Shown piece after piece: positions 14,501-28,500 of a DNA stretch of 64,000 bases. The notes below the pieces were generated by a model. It was given only the letters and a program-made list of their open reading frames with translations. It searched no databases and was not told where the DNA came from. The stretch is from Aristolochia californica (lineage: Eukaryota; Streptophyta; Magnoliopsida; Piperales; Aristolochiaceae): positions 28,467,013 through 28,531,012 of the forward strand of contig JARWKL010000007.1 in NCBI GenBank assembly GCA_029961685.1. The letters run 5' to 3'. The number at the start of each line of letters is the position of its first letter. Position 1 is the first letter of the stretch. Made by a program: the position numbers and the translations under genes.

Positions 14501-17500
14501 TGTGGAGTGTGAATTAATTTTCTTTACATACAATTTTTATTGTTTTTACATTTTTCCATACATAAACTCTAAAATTTTCTTTTTGTTGTGATCTATTAGC
14601 CCTATCTTTTTTGTTTATGAGATAAAGGGAAGGTGAATGCTCAAGTTTTGATTTAAGAAAAAAAGTACACATCTAAAATTGAAATGTACAAATGTTGAGA
14701 GAGATAATTCCAAAAAGTCTCTATAATTTTTAGAGATTGTACACTCTTTGTTGTTTTTATATAATAGGTTTTGGAATTGTCGGGAAAAGGGGGAGGCAAG
14801 GGGATTTTTAACTGATTGTTGCATAAGTCATTTCTTACAAAAAAAAATGTATCCCATTATGCATGATTGACTGATAAATAGCTTTAAAATAATCTATGAT
14901 TGTTAGGTAAGCATTTTTGTAAATGGGCAAAATAATGGCTTGTTTGACTCGGGTAAATATCCCGCCGCACATTCACTTGTGAATTGAATGAGCACTTGTT
15001 ATTCTCTTTTAAAGATTTGGATCCATCGGTCATTTGCAAATTCAACATGTTTCTAGCATGCATATCTATATTTAAAACATGTTAGGATCAATTATAAATC
15101 TCATTTTTATTAAATTCCAAGCTATAATAGTTGAACTATTGAAAATTCCCAGATTTGGATAAATAAACTTTTGTGTTCATTTCTGGTGTGTGAATAATTT
15201 TTATTTACTTACATTTTTTATTGTATTTAATTTTCTCCATAAATAAACTCTAGAATTTTCATTTTGTTGGGATCTATTTTCCTTATTTTTTTTACTAGAT
15301 AAGGGAAAAGTGAAAACTCAAGTTTTTATTTAAGAAAAAAGTACACATCTAAAATAGAAATGCACAAATATAGAGAGAGATAATTCTAAAAAGTCTCTGT
15401 AATTTTTTATATTTTAGTTTCTACAATAGTCGAGAAAAGGGGGAGGCTGGGATTTTTAACAGCGTGTTGCATAAGTCATTTCTTACAAAAAAAATGTTTC
15501 CTGTTACATATGATTGACCGATAAAACACTTTAAAATCATCTACGAATATTTGGTCAGTTTTTATTATATTGGCAAAATATTGGCTTGTTTGAATCAGGT
15601 AAAAATCCCGCCGCATGTTCACTTGCGAATTTAATGAGCACTTGTTATTCTCTTTAAAAGGTTTGGATCTGTAGGTCATTTGTATTTTCCACATGTTTAA
15701 AGCATGCATATCCGTATTTAAAACATGTTAGGATAAATTATAAATCTCTTTCTTATAAAATTCGAAGCTATTAGGGTTGAACTAGTGGAATTTCCCAAAC
15801 TTGGATAAAAAAACTTTTGTGTTCATTTGTGGTGAGTGAATAAGTTTTATTTACTTATATTTATTATTTTTGTTAATTTTTTCCATACATAAACTCTAAA
15901 ATTTTCATTTTTTTCTGATCTTTTTGCCTTATCCTTTTTGTATACAACATGAAGGGAAAGTGAAAACTCAAGTTTTGATTTAAGAAAAAAGTACACTTAT
16001 AAAATGGAAATTCACTAATGTAGAGAGAGATAATTCCAAAAAGTCTCAGTAATATTTGCGGATTGTGAACACTTGTTAGTTTTTGTATATTAGGTTTTGC
16101 AATCGTCGAGAAAAGGGGGAGGCGGGGGGATTTTTAATTGAGTGTTGCGTACGTCATTCCTTAAAAAAAATGTAGTCCATTACACATGATTGACCGATAA
16201 ATCACTTTATAATCATCTATGATTGTTAGGTCAACTTTTTTTAAATGGGCAAAATAATGGCTTGTTTGACCCGGGTAAATATCCTGCCGCATGTTCAGTT
16301 GAGAATTTAATGAGAACTTTTTATTCTCTTTATAAGTTTTGGATCCATCGGTCATTTACATCTTAAACATGTTTCAAGCATTCATATCCATATTTGAAAC
16401 ATGTTTGGATCAATTAGAAATCACTATCTTATTAAATTCCAAGATATTAGGGTTGAACTTGTGGAATTTCCCAAACTTGGATAACAAAACTTTTGTGTTC
16501 ATTAGTGATGTGTGAATAAATTTTCTTTACTTACTACGGTTATTGTTATTAATTTTTTCCATACATAAACTCTAAAATTTTCATTTTTTTGTGATCTATT
16601 TTCTTTATCTTTTTTTATTACGAGATAAGGGGAAAGTGAAAACTCAAGTTTTGATTTAATAAAAAAGTACACGTCTAAAATGGAAAAGCAAAAATATAAA
16701 GAGAGATACTTCCAAAAATTCTCTATAATTTTTAGGGATTGTAAACTCTTTTTTGTTTTTATATATTAGGTTTAACAATCGTCGAGTAAAAGGGGAAGTA
16801 TGGGATTTTTAACTCAGTGTTTTATAAGTCTTTCCTTACCAAAAAATTTAGCCCGTTACGCATGATTGACCGATAAATCACTTTGCAATCATCTATGATT
16901 GTTGTGTTAGTTTTTTGTAGAAGGGCAAAATTTTGGCCTCCCTAACTCGGGTAAAAATCCCACCACACTTTCACGTGAGAATTTAATGAGCACTTCTTAT
17001 TCTCTTTAAAAGGTATGGATCCATAGGTCTTTTGCATCTTCAACATGTTTCAAGGACGTTTATCCATGTTTAAAACATGTTAGGATCAATTATAAATCTT
17101 TTTCTTATAAAATTCCAAGCTATTACTTTCAGCTAGTGGAATTTCACAAACTTGGATAACGAATCTTTTGTGTTCATTTATGGCGAGTGAATAAATTTTC
17201 TTTACTTACATTTGTTATTGTTTTTCATTTTTTTCTTACATAAACTCTAAAATTTTCTTTTTGTTGTGATCTATTTGCCTTATCTTTTTTGTTTACGAGA
17301 TAAAGGGAAAGTGAAAACTCAAGTTTTGATTTGTGAAAAAAGTACACATCTAAAATGGAAATGCAAAAATGTTGAGAGAGATAATTCAAAAAATTCTCTG
17401 TAATTTTTTAAGATTGTATACTCTTTTTAATTTATAAATTTTAGGTTTTGCAATGGTCGGGAAAAGGGGCAGGCGGAGACATTTTTAACTGAGTGTTGCA

Positions 17501-18243
17501 TAAGTCATTTCTTACAAAGAAATCTAGCCCGTTACGTATGATTGACTGATAAATCACTTTACAATCATTTATGATTGTTAGGTCAGGTTTTTCTAACTGA
17601 GCAAAATAATGGCTTGTTTGACTCAGGTAAATATCCCGCCTCATGTTCACTTGTGAATTTAATGAGCGCTTGTTATTCTCTTTAAAAGGTTTGGATCCAT
17701 AGGTCATTTGCATCTTGAACATGTTTCAATCATGCATATCCATATTTAAATCATGTTAGGATCAATTAGTAATCTCTTTCTTATCAAATTCCATGTTATT
17801 AGGGTTGAACTAGTGGAATTTCCCAAACATGGATAACAAAACTTTTGTGTTCATTTGTGGTGTGTGAATAAATTTTCGCTACTTACATTATTTATTGTTT
17901 TTAATTTTTTTCCATACATAAACTCTAAAATTTTCATTTTGTAGTGATCCATTTTCCTTATCTTTTTTGTTTACGAGATAAAGGGAAAGTAAAAACTCAA
18001 GTTTTGATTTCAGAAAAAAGTACACTTCTAAAATGGAAATGCACCAATGTAAAGAGAAATAATTTCTAAAATTCTTTTTAATTTTAGAGATAGTAAACTC
18101 TTTTTAGTGTTTATATTTTAGGTTTTTCAATCGTCAGGAAAAGGGGGAGGCGGGTGATTTTTAACTGAGTGTTGCATAAGTCATATATTAAAAAAAATGT
18201 AGCTTGTTACACATGATTGACTGATAAATCACTTTAAAATCAT
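11560..18243 (-). repeat. Second copy of an 11.5-kb segmental duplication of satellite
   Basis: Position 11,560 onward repeats the sequence from position 1 monomer by monomer, including private variants. Examples are the 'ggaggtggtgg' purine tract (570 and 12,128), 'aaggcatggatcc' (2,812 and 14,334), 'atattaaaaaaaatgtagcttgttac' type sequence (about 6,661 and 18,185), and the 'tattggcaaaat' variant (4,075 and 15,569). The offset drifts from 11,559 at the start to 11,524 at the end because of small indels. Agreement is much closer than between neighbouring monomers. It ends where the first copy breaks register at 6,719. Confidence 0.85.
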
Positions 18244-21200
18244 CTATGATTGTTAGGTCAACTTTTTGTTAATTGGAAAAATAATGACTTGTTAGACTTA
18301 GCTAAATATCCCGCCGCACATTCACTTTTCGAATTTAATGAGCACTTGTTATTCTATTTAAAAGGTTTGGATCTGTAGGTCGTTTGCATCTTCAACATGT
18401 TTAAAGCTTGCATATCCATATTTAAAACCTGTTAGGATCAATTATAAATCTCTTTCTTATAAAATTCCAACCTATTAGGGTTGAACTAGTGGAATTTCCC
18501 AAACTTGGATAACCAAACTTTTGTGTTCATTTGTCATGTGTGAATAAATTTTCTATACTAATATTTGTTATTGTTGTTAATTTTTTCCGTACATAAACTA
18601 TAAAAATTTCATTTTGTTGTGACTATTTGCCTTATCTATTTTTTTACAAGATAAAGGGAAAGTGAAAACTCAATTTTGATTTCAGAAAAAAGTACACATC
18701 TAAAATGAAAAGAACAAATGTAGAGAGAGATAATTCCGAAAAGTCTCTGTAATTTTTAGGGCTTGTAAACTCTTTTTAGATTTTATATAAAAGGTTTTGC
18801 AATCATATGGAATAGGGGGAGGCGGGCCCATTACACATGATTGACCGATAAATAACTTTAAAATCATCTATGATTATTAGGTCAAAGTTTTGTAAATGGG
18901 CAAAATAATGGCTTGTTAGACTTAGGTAAATATCCCACCGCATATTCACTTTTCAAATTTAACGAGCACTTGTTATTCTCTTTAAAAGGTTTGGATCCAT
19001 AGGACATTTGCATCTTCAACAAGTTTCAAGCATGAAAATCATTATTTAAAACAAGTTAGCATCAATTAGAAATCTCTTTGTTATATAATTCCAAGCTAAT
19101 TGGGTTGAACTAGTGGAATTTCCCGAACTTGGATAAAAAATTTTTTGTGTTCATTTTTGGTGTGTGAAAAAATTTTCTTTACATACATTTTTTATTGTCA
19201 TTAATTTGTTCCATATATAAATTCTAAAATTTTCATATTGTTGTGATCTATTTGCCTTATCTTTTTTGTTTACAAGATAAGGGGAAAGTAAAAACTCAAG
19301 TTTTGGTTTAAGAAAAAAGTACACATCTAAAATTGAAAAGCACATATGTAGAGAGAGATAATTCCAAAAGGTCCCTATAATTTTTTTAGATTGTAAACTC
19401 TATTTAGTTTTTATATATTAGGTTTTACAATCGTCAGGCAAAGGGGGAGTAGGGGGGATTTTTAACAAAGAGTTGCATAAGTCATTTATTTATAAAAAAA
19501 ATGTAGCCCGTTATGCATGATTGACCGATAACTCACTTTACAATCATCTATCATTATTAGGTAAGCTTTTTGTAAATGGGAAAAATAATCGCTACTTTGA
19601 CTCGGGTAAATATCCCGCCTCACGTTCACTTGCGAATTTAATGTGCACTTGTTATGCTCTTTTAAAGGTTTGGATCCATAGGTCATTTGCAGCTTCAACA
19701 TGTTTCAAGCATGCATATCCATATTTAAAACATGTTAAGCTCAATTTGTAACCTCCTTCTCATAAATTCCAAGCTATTACAGTTGAACTAGTGGAATTTC
19801 CCAAAATTTGATAACAAAGCTTTTTTGTTCATTTGTGGTGTATGAATAAATTTTATTTACTTACTTTGGTTAATGTTATTAATTTTTCCATATATAAACT
19901 CTAAAATTTTCATTTTCTTGTGATCTTTTGGCCTTATCTTTTTTGTTTACGAGATAAGGGGAAAGTGAAAATTGAAGTTTTGATTTAAGAAAAAGGTTCA
20001 CATCTAAAATGGAAGTGCACAAATATAGAGAGATATAATTCCAAAAAGTCTCTCTAATTTTTAGGTATTGTAAACTCTTTTTAGTTTTTATATATTAGGT
20101 TATACAATCGTCGAGAAAAGGGAGAGGTGGGGCATTTTTAACCGAGTATTGCATAAGTCATTCCTCACAAAAAAAAGTAGCATGTTACGCATGATTGACC
20201 GATAAAACAATTTACAATCATCTATGATAGTTTGGTCAACTTTTAGTAAATGGGAAAAATAATGGCTGGTTTGACTCAGATAAATATGTCGTCGCACATT
20301 CACTTGCAAATTTAATGAGCACTCGTATTCTCTTTAAAAGGTTTGGATCCATAGGTCATTTGCATCTTCAACATGTTTAAAGCATGCATATCCATATTTA
20401 AAACATGTTAGGATCAATTAGAAATCTCTTTCTTACAAAATTCCATGCCATTAGGGTTGAACTAGTGGAATTTCCCAAACTTAGATAACAAAACTTTTGT
20501 GTTCAGTTGTTGTGTGTGAATAATTTTTTTTTACTTAATTTTGTTATTTTTTAAAAAACATTCCATATATAAAATCTAAAGTTTTCATTTTGTTGTGATC
20601 TATTGCCTTATCTTTTTTTTAAGAGATAAAGGGAAAGTGAAAACTCAAGTTTGAAACTTGGAAAAAAGTGCACATCTAAAACTGAAATGCAAAAATGTAG
20701 AGAGAGATAATTTAAAAAAGTCTCTATAATTTTTAAGGATTTTAAACTCATTTTATTTTTTGTATATTAGGTTTTGCAAACGTTGGGAAAAGGAGGAGGC
20801 GAGGGATTTTTAACTAAGTGTTGCATCAGTCATTCCTTAAAAAAAAAATGTAGCCTATTATGCATGATTGGACCGGTAAATCACTTTACAATAGATGATT
20901 GTTAGGTCAGCTTTTTTTAGATGGGCAAAATAATGGCTTGTCTGACTCGGGTAAATATCCCACCGCACGTTCACTTAAGAATTTAATGAGCACTTGTTAT
21001 TCTCTTTAAATAGTTTGGATCCATAGGTCATTTTCATCATCAACAAGTTTCAAGCATGCAGATCCATATTTAAAACATGTTAGGATCAATTACAAATCTT
21101 TTTCATATAAAATTCCAAGCTATTACATTGAACTAGTGGAATTTCCCAAACTTGGATAACAAATCTTTTGTGTCATTTGTGGAGTGTGAAGAAATTTTCT

Positions 21201-22439
21201 TTACTTACATTGGTTATTGTTTTTAATTTTTTTCCATACAAAACACTAAAATTTTCTTTTTTTGTGATCTATTTTTGTTTACGAGATAAAGGAAAAGTGA
21301 AAACTCAAGTTTTGATTTAAGAAAAAAGTACAAATCTAAAATGGAAATGCACAAATGTTGAGAGAGATAATTCCAAAAATCCTCTGTAATTTATAGGGAT
21401 TGTAAACTCTTTTTAATTTTTATATATTAGGTTTTGGAATTGTGGGGAAATGGGGGAGATGATTTTTAACTGAGTGTTGCATAAGTCATTTCTTACAAAA
21501 TAATTGTATCCTGTTACGCATGATTGACCGATAAATCACTTTACAATCATCTATGATTTTTAGGTCAACTTTTTGTAAATGGGCCAAATAATGGCCTTTT
21601 TGACTCGGGTAAATATCCTACCGCACATTCGCTTGTGAATTTAATGAGCACTACTTATTCTCTTTAAAAAGTTTGAATCCATAGGTCATTTGCATCTTCA
21701 ACATGTTTCAAGCATGCATATCCATATTTTAAAAAAGTTAAGATCAATTTGAAGTCACTTTCTTATAAAATTTGTAGTTATTTGGGTTGAACTAGTGGAA
21801 TTTCTCAAACATGGATAATAAAACTTTTAAAATCATTTGTGGTGTGTGAATAAATTTTCTTTCTTACTTTTTTTATTGTTTTTTATTTTTTCCATAAATA
21901 AACTCTAAAATTTTCTTTTTGTTGTGATCTATTTGTCATATCGTTTTTGTTTACGACATAAAGGGAAAGTGAAAAGTCTAGTTTTGATTTAAGGAAAAAG
22001 TGCACGTCTCAAATGGAAATGCACAAATATTGAGAGAGATAATTCCAAAAAAGTCTCTGTAATTGTAAGGGATTGTAAAATCTTTTTAGTTTTTATATAG
22101 TAGGTGTTGCAAACGTTAGGAAAAGGGGTAGGCAGGGGAATTTTTAATTGAGTGTTGCATAAGTCATTTCTTACAAAACAAATTTAGCCCGTTTCGTATG
22201 ATTGAGTGATAAATCACTTTACAATCACCTAGGATTGTTAGGTCAGATTTTTTTAAATGGGCAAAATAATGGTTTATTTGACTTAGTTAAATATCCCGCC
22301 ACACGTTGACTTGAGAATTTAATGACCACTTTTTATTCTCTTTACAAGGTTTGGATCCAAAGGTCATTTGCATCGTCAACATGTTTCAAGCAAGCATTTC
22401 CTCATTTAAAACATGTTAGGATCAATTAGAAATCTCTTT

Positions 22440-22570
22440 CTTTATAAAATTTCAAGTCATTAGGGTTGAACTAGTGGAATTTCCCAAACGTGGATAACAA
22501 AACTTTTGTGTTCATCAACATCTACAAGCATGCTTATCAATATTTAAAACATGTTAGGATCATTAGAAAT
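22440..22570 (-). repeat. Partial-monomer duplication (register slip)
   Basis: After 'cttttgtgttcat' at about 22,502 the sequence jumps back to 'caacatctacaagcatgcttatc', so about 140 bp (the AGCATGC to CTTTTGTG segment) is present twice in one monomer. Marker spacing across it is 814 bp instead of ~675. Confidence 0.75.
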
Positions 22571-25500
22571 TTCTTTCTTATAAAATTCCAAGCTATTGGA
22601 GTTGAATTTGTGGAATTTCCCAAACATGGATTACAAAACTTTTGTGCTCTGTAGTGGAGAGTGAATAAATTTTCTTTCATTAAATTTTTCATTGTTTTTA
22701 AGTTTTTCCATACTTAAATTCTAAAATTTTCATTTTGTTGCGATCGATTTGCTTCATCTTTTTAGTTTACGAGATAAAGGGAAAGTGAAAACTCGAGTTT
22801 TGCTTTAAGAAAAAAAGTAAACATCTAAAATGGAAATGCAGAAATGTAGAGAGAGATAATTCCAAAATGTCTCTGTAATTTTTAGGGATTGGAAAATGTT
22901 TTTAGTTTTTATATATTAGTTTTTGCAATCGTAAGGAAAAGGGGTTGGCGAAGGATTTTTCACTGAGTGTTGCATAAGTCGTTTCTTACTAAAACAATGT
23001 TACCCCTTACAATTGACTGACTGATAAATTAATTTACAATCATCTATGATTGTTAGGTCTGATTTTTGTATATGGGAAAAATAATGGCTTGTTTGACCCG
23101 TGTTAATATCCCTCTACACGTTCACTTGAGAATTTAATGTGCACTTGTTATTCTCTTTAAAAGGTTTTGATCCATAGGTCATTTTCATCTTCAACATGTT
23201 TTAATCATGCATATCCATATTTAAAACATGTTTGGATCAATTAGAAATCACTTTCTTGTACAATTCCAAGCTATTGAGGTTGAACTAGTGGAATTTCCCA
23301 AACTTGGATAACAAATCTTTTGTGCTCATTTGTGGTGTGTGAATAAATTTTATTTACATGCATTTGTTATTGTTTTTATTTTTTTCCATACATAAACTCT
23401 AAAATTTTCATTTTGTTGTGATCTATTTGCCTTATCTTTTTTTTTACGAGATAAAAGGAAAGTGAAAAGTCAAGTTTTTATGTATGAAAAAAAGTACACA
23501 TCTAAAATGGATATGCACAAATATAGAGAGAGATAATTTAAAAAATTCCTTGTAATTTTTTGGGATTGTATACACTTTTTAGTTTTTATAACTTAGGTTT
23601 AGCAATCGTCACCAAAAGGAGGAGGTGGGGGAGTTTTAAATGAGTGTTGCACAAGTCATTTCATACAAAAAAATGTTGCCTGTTACGCATGATTGACCAA
23701 TAAATCACTTTACAATCATCTATGACTGTTAGGTCAGGTTTTTTTAAATGAGAAAAATAATGGTTAGTTTTACTCGGGTAAATATCCCGCCACATGTTCA
23801 CTTGCGAATTTAATGAGCACTTGTTATTCTCTTTAAATGGTTTGGATCCATAGGTAATGTGCATCTTCAACATGTTTCAAGCATGCATATCCATATTTAA
23901 AACATTTTAGGATCAAGTAGAAATATCTTTCTTATAAACTTCCAAGCTATTAGGGTTGAACTAGTGGAATTTCCCAAACATGGATATAAAAACTTTTGTC
24001 TTCATTTGTGGTGTGTGAATAAATTTTCTTTACTTACATTTGATATTGTTTATAATTTTTTCCATACATAAACTCTAAAATTTTTATTTTGTAGTGATCT
24101 ATTTGCCGTATCTTTTTCTTTTACGAGATAAAGGGAAAGTGAAAACTCAAGTTTTTATTTAAGAAAAAAGTACACATCTAAAATGGAAATGCAAAAATGT
24201 AGAGTGAGATTATTCCAAAAAGTCTCTGTAATTTTTAGGGATTGTAAACTCTTTTTAGTTTTTATATATTAGGGTTTGCAAACATCGGAAAAAGGGGGAG
24301 GCAAATGATTTTTAACTCATTGTTGCATAAGTCAATTCTTACAAAAAAATGTAGCCCGTTAAGCATGGTTGACCGAGAAATCACTTTACAATCATGTATG
24401 ATTGTTAGGTCAGCTTTTTGTAAATGGGCAAAATAATGACTTGTTTTACTTGGGTAAATATCCCACCGCACGTTCACTTAAGAATTTAATGAGCACTTGT
24501 TATTCTAATTAAAAGGTTTAGATCCTTAGGTCATTTGCTTCTTCAACATGTTTCAATCATGCATATCCATATTTAAAACATGTTAAGATCAATTAGTCAT
24601 CTCTTTCGTCTAAAATTCCAAGCTATTAGGGTTGATCTAGTGGAATTTCCCAAACTAGGATAACAAAACTTGTGTTCATTTGTCCTGTGTCAAAAAATTT
24701 ATTTTCTTACATTTGTTATTGTTTTTAATTTTTTCCATACATAAACTCTAAAATTTTCATTTTGGTGTGATCTATTTGCCTTATCTTTTTTGCTTATGAG
24801 ATAAAGGGAAAGTGGAAACTCAAGTTTTGATTTAAGAAAAAAGTACACTTCTAAAATGGAAATGCACTAATTTAGAGAGAGATAATTCCAAAAAGTCTCT
24901 ATAATTTTAAGGGATTGTAAAGTCTTTATAGTTTTTATACATTAGGTTTTGCAATTGTCAAGAAAAGGAGGTGGTGGAGTTTTAACCGAGTGTTGCATTT
25001 CTTACAAAAAATTGTAGCCCATTATGCATGATTGACCGATAAATCACAAATCACTTTACAATCATCTATGATTGTTAGGTCAGATTTTTGTAAATGGGCT
25101 AAATAATGGTTTGTTTGACTCGGGTAAATATCCTGCCGCGCGTTCACTTGAGAATTTAATGAGCTCTTGTTATTCTCTTTAAAAGGTTGGGATCCATAGG
25201 TCATTGGCATCTTCAACATGTTTCAAACATACATATCCATATTTAAAAAATATTAGGATCAAGTAGAATTATTTTTTTATAAAATTCACAACTATTAGAA
25301 TTTAACTACTAGAATTTCCCATGCTTGGATAACAAAACTTTTGTGTTCATGGTTGTGTGTGAAAATTTTTTTTTTACTTCCAATTGTTTTTGTTTTTAAT
25401 TTTATGCATACATAAACTCTAAAATTTTCATTTTGTTATGATCTATTTGCCTTATTGTTTTTTTTATGAGACAAATGATAAGTGAAAGTTTAAGTTTTGA

Positions 25501-28500
25501 TTTTAAAAAAAAGTACACATAAAAAATGGAAATGCACAAATGAAGAGAGAGATAATTCTAAAAAGTCTCTGTAATTTTGATGGATTGTAAACTCTTTTTA
25601 GTTTTTATATATTAGCTTTTGAACTCGTCAGGAGAAGGGGGAGGCATGGGTTTTTTAACTAAGTGTTGCATAAGTCATTTCTTATAAAAACAATGTAGCC
25701 CGTTACGCAAGATTGACCTATAGATCATTTTACAATTATATATGTATGTTTTCTTTACAATCATCTATGTATGATTGACCTTCATGGTTGTGTGTGAAAA
25801 AAATTTCTTTACTGACAATTGTTTTATTTTTAATTTTTTCCCTACATAAACTCTTAAATTTTCATTTTGTTATGGTCTATTTGCCTTATCGTTTTTGCTT
25901 ATGAGATAAAGGGAAAGTAAAAACTTAAGTTTTGATTAAATAAAAAAGTACACATCTAAAATGGAAATGCACAAATGTAGAGAGAGATAATTCCAAAAAG
26001 TCTCTGTAATTTTGAGGGATTGTAAACTTTTTTTAGTTTTTATATATGAGGTTTTGCAATCGTCAGGAAAAGGGAGAGGTGGGGGTATTTTAACTGAGGG
26101 TTGCATAAGTCATTTCTTATAAAACAAATGTAGCCCATTACGCATGATTGACCTATAAATCACACTGCAATCATCTATGTTTATTTTTCATATAAAATTC
26201 ACAGCTATTAGGGTTGAACTAGTGGAATTTCCCAAACTTGGATAATAAAACTTTTGTGTTCATTTGTGGTGTGTGAATAAATTTTATTTACTTACATTTG
26301 TTATTGTTTTTAGTTTTTTCAATACATAAACTATAAAATTTTCAAATTGGTATGATCTATTTACCTTCTTTTTTGTTTACGAGATAAAGAGAATGTGAAA
26401 ACTCAAGTTTTGATTTAAGAAAAAAGTACACATCTGAAATGGAAATGCACAAATGTAGAGAGAGATAATTCCAAAAAGTCTCTGTAACTTTTATGGATTT
26501 TAAAATATTTTTAGTTTTCATATATTAGGTTTTGCAATCATCAGGAAAGGGGGAGGTAGGGGAGTTTTAATTGAGTGTAGCATAAGTAATTTCTTACAAA
26601 ACAATGTAGCCCGTTACGCTCGATTGATTGATAAATCAATTTACAATCCTCTATGATTGTTAGGTTAGGTTCTTGTAAATGGGCAAAATTATGGCTTATT
26701 TGAAGTGGGTAAATATTCCATCGCACGTTCACTTGAGAATTTAATGAGCATTTGTTATTCTCTTTTAAAGTTTTAGATCCATAAGTCATTTGCATCTTCA
26801 ACATGTTTCAAGCGTGCATATCCATATTTAAAACATGTTAGGATCAATTAGAAATCTCTTTCTTGAAAAATTCCAAGCTATTAGGGTTGAACTTGTCGAA
26901 TTTCAAAAACTTGGATAACTAAACTTTTGTGTTCATTTTTGGTGTGTGAAAAATTTTCTTTACTTACATTTGTTATTGTTTTTAATTTTTTCTATACATA
27001 AACTCTCAAATTTTCAGTTTGTTGCGATCTATTTGCCTTATATTTTTTGTTTACGAGATAAAGGGAAAGTTAAAGCTCAAGTTTTTATTTAAGAAAAATG
27101 TACATTTCAAACATGGAAATGCACAAATGTTGAGAGAGATAATTAAAAACATTTTATTTAATTTTTAGGGTTTGTAAACTCTTTTTAGTGTTTATATCTT
27201 AGGTTTTGCAATTTTTGAGAAAAGGGGGAGGCGTGAAATTTTTAATTGAGTGTTGCATATGTCATTTCTTAATAAAACTGTAGCCCGTTAAGCAGGATTT
27301 ACCGATAAATCACTTTATAGTCTTCTATGACTATTAGGTCAACGATATTTAAATGGGTAAAATAATGGCTTGTTTGACTCGGGTAAATATACCACCGCAC
27401 ATTCACTTTAGAATTTAATTAGCCCTTGTTATTCTCTTTAAAAGGTTTTGATCCATAGGTCATTTGCATCTTCGACATGTTTCAAGCATATATATCCATA
27501 TTTAAAACATGTTAAGATCAATTACAAATATCTTTCTTATAAAATTCCATGCTATTAAAATTGAACTAGTGAAATTTTCCAAACTTGGATAACAAAATTT
27601 TGTGTTAATTTGAGGTGTGTGAATAAAGTTTCATTTCCATAAATTTGTGATTTTTTAAAATTTTTTCCATGCATAAACTCAAAATTTTTCATTTTGTTGT
27701 TATCTATTTGCCTTATCTTTTTTATTTATGAGATGAAGGGAAAGTGAAAACACAAGTTTTGATTTAAGAAAAAAGTATGCATCTAACATGGAAATGCACA
27801 AAATGTAGAAAGAGATAATTCAAAAAAGTTTTTGAAACTTTTAGGGATTGTAAAATCTTTTTAGTTTTTATATATTAGGTTTTGCAATCGATGAGAAAGG
27901 GTGTAGATGGGGGAGTTTTAACTGAGTGTTGCATAAGTCTTTTCTTACAAAAAAAGTGTAGCCCGTTACGCACGATTGACCAATAAATCACTTTACAATC
28001 ATCTTTGATTGTTAGGTTAGCTTTTAGTAAATGGGCAAAATAATGGCTTGTTTGACGTAAATATTTTATCGCATGTTCACTTGAAAATTTAATGAGCACT
28101 TGTTATTCTCTTTAAAAGTTTTGGATCAATAGGTCATTTGCATCTTCAACATGTTTCAAGTGTGCATATCCATATTTAAAACATGTAAGGATCAATTAGA
28201 AATCTCTTTCTTGTAAAATTCAGAGCTTTTAAGGTTGAACTAGTGGAATTTTCCAAACTTGGATAACAAAACTTGTGTTTGTTTGTGGTGTGTTAATAAA
28301 TTTTCTATCCTTACATTTGTTATTGTTTTTTCATTTTTCCATACATAAACTCTCAAATTTTCATTTTGTTGTGATCTATTTGCCTTATCTTTTTTGTTTA
28401 TGAAATAAAGGGAAAGTGAGAACTCAAGTTTTGATTTAAGAAAAAAGTACACATATAAAGTGGAAATGCACAAATGTAGAGAGAGATAATTCCAAAAATT

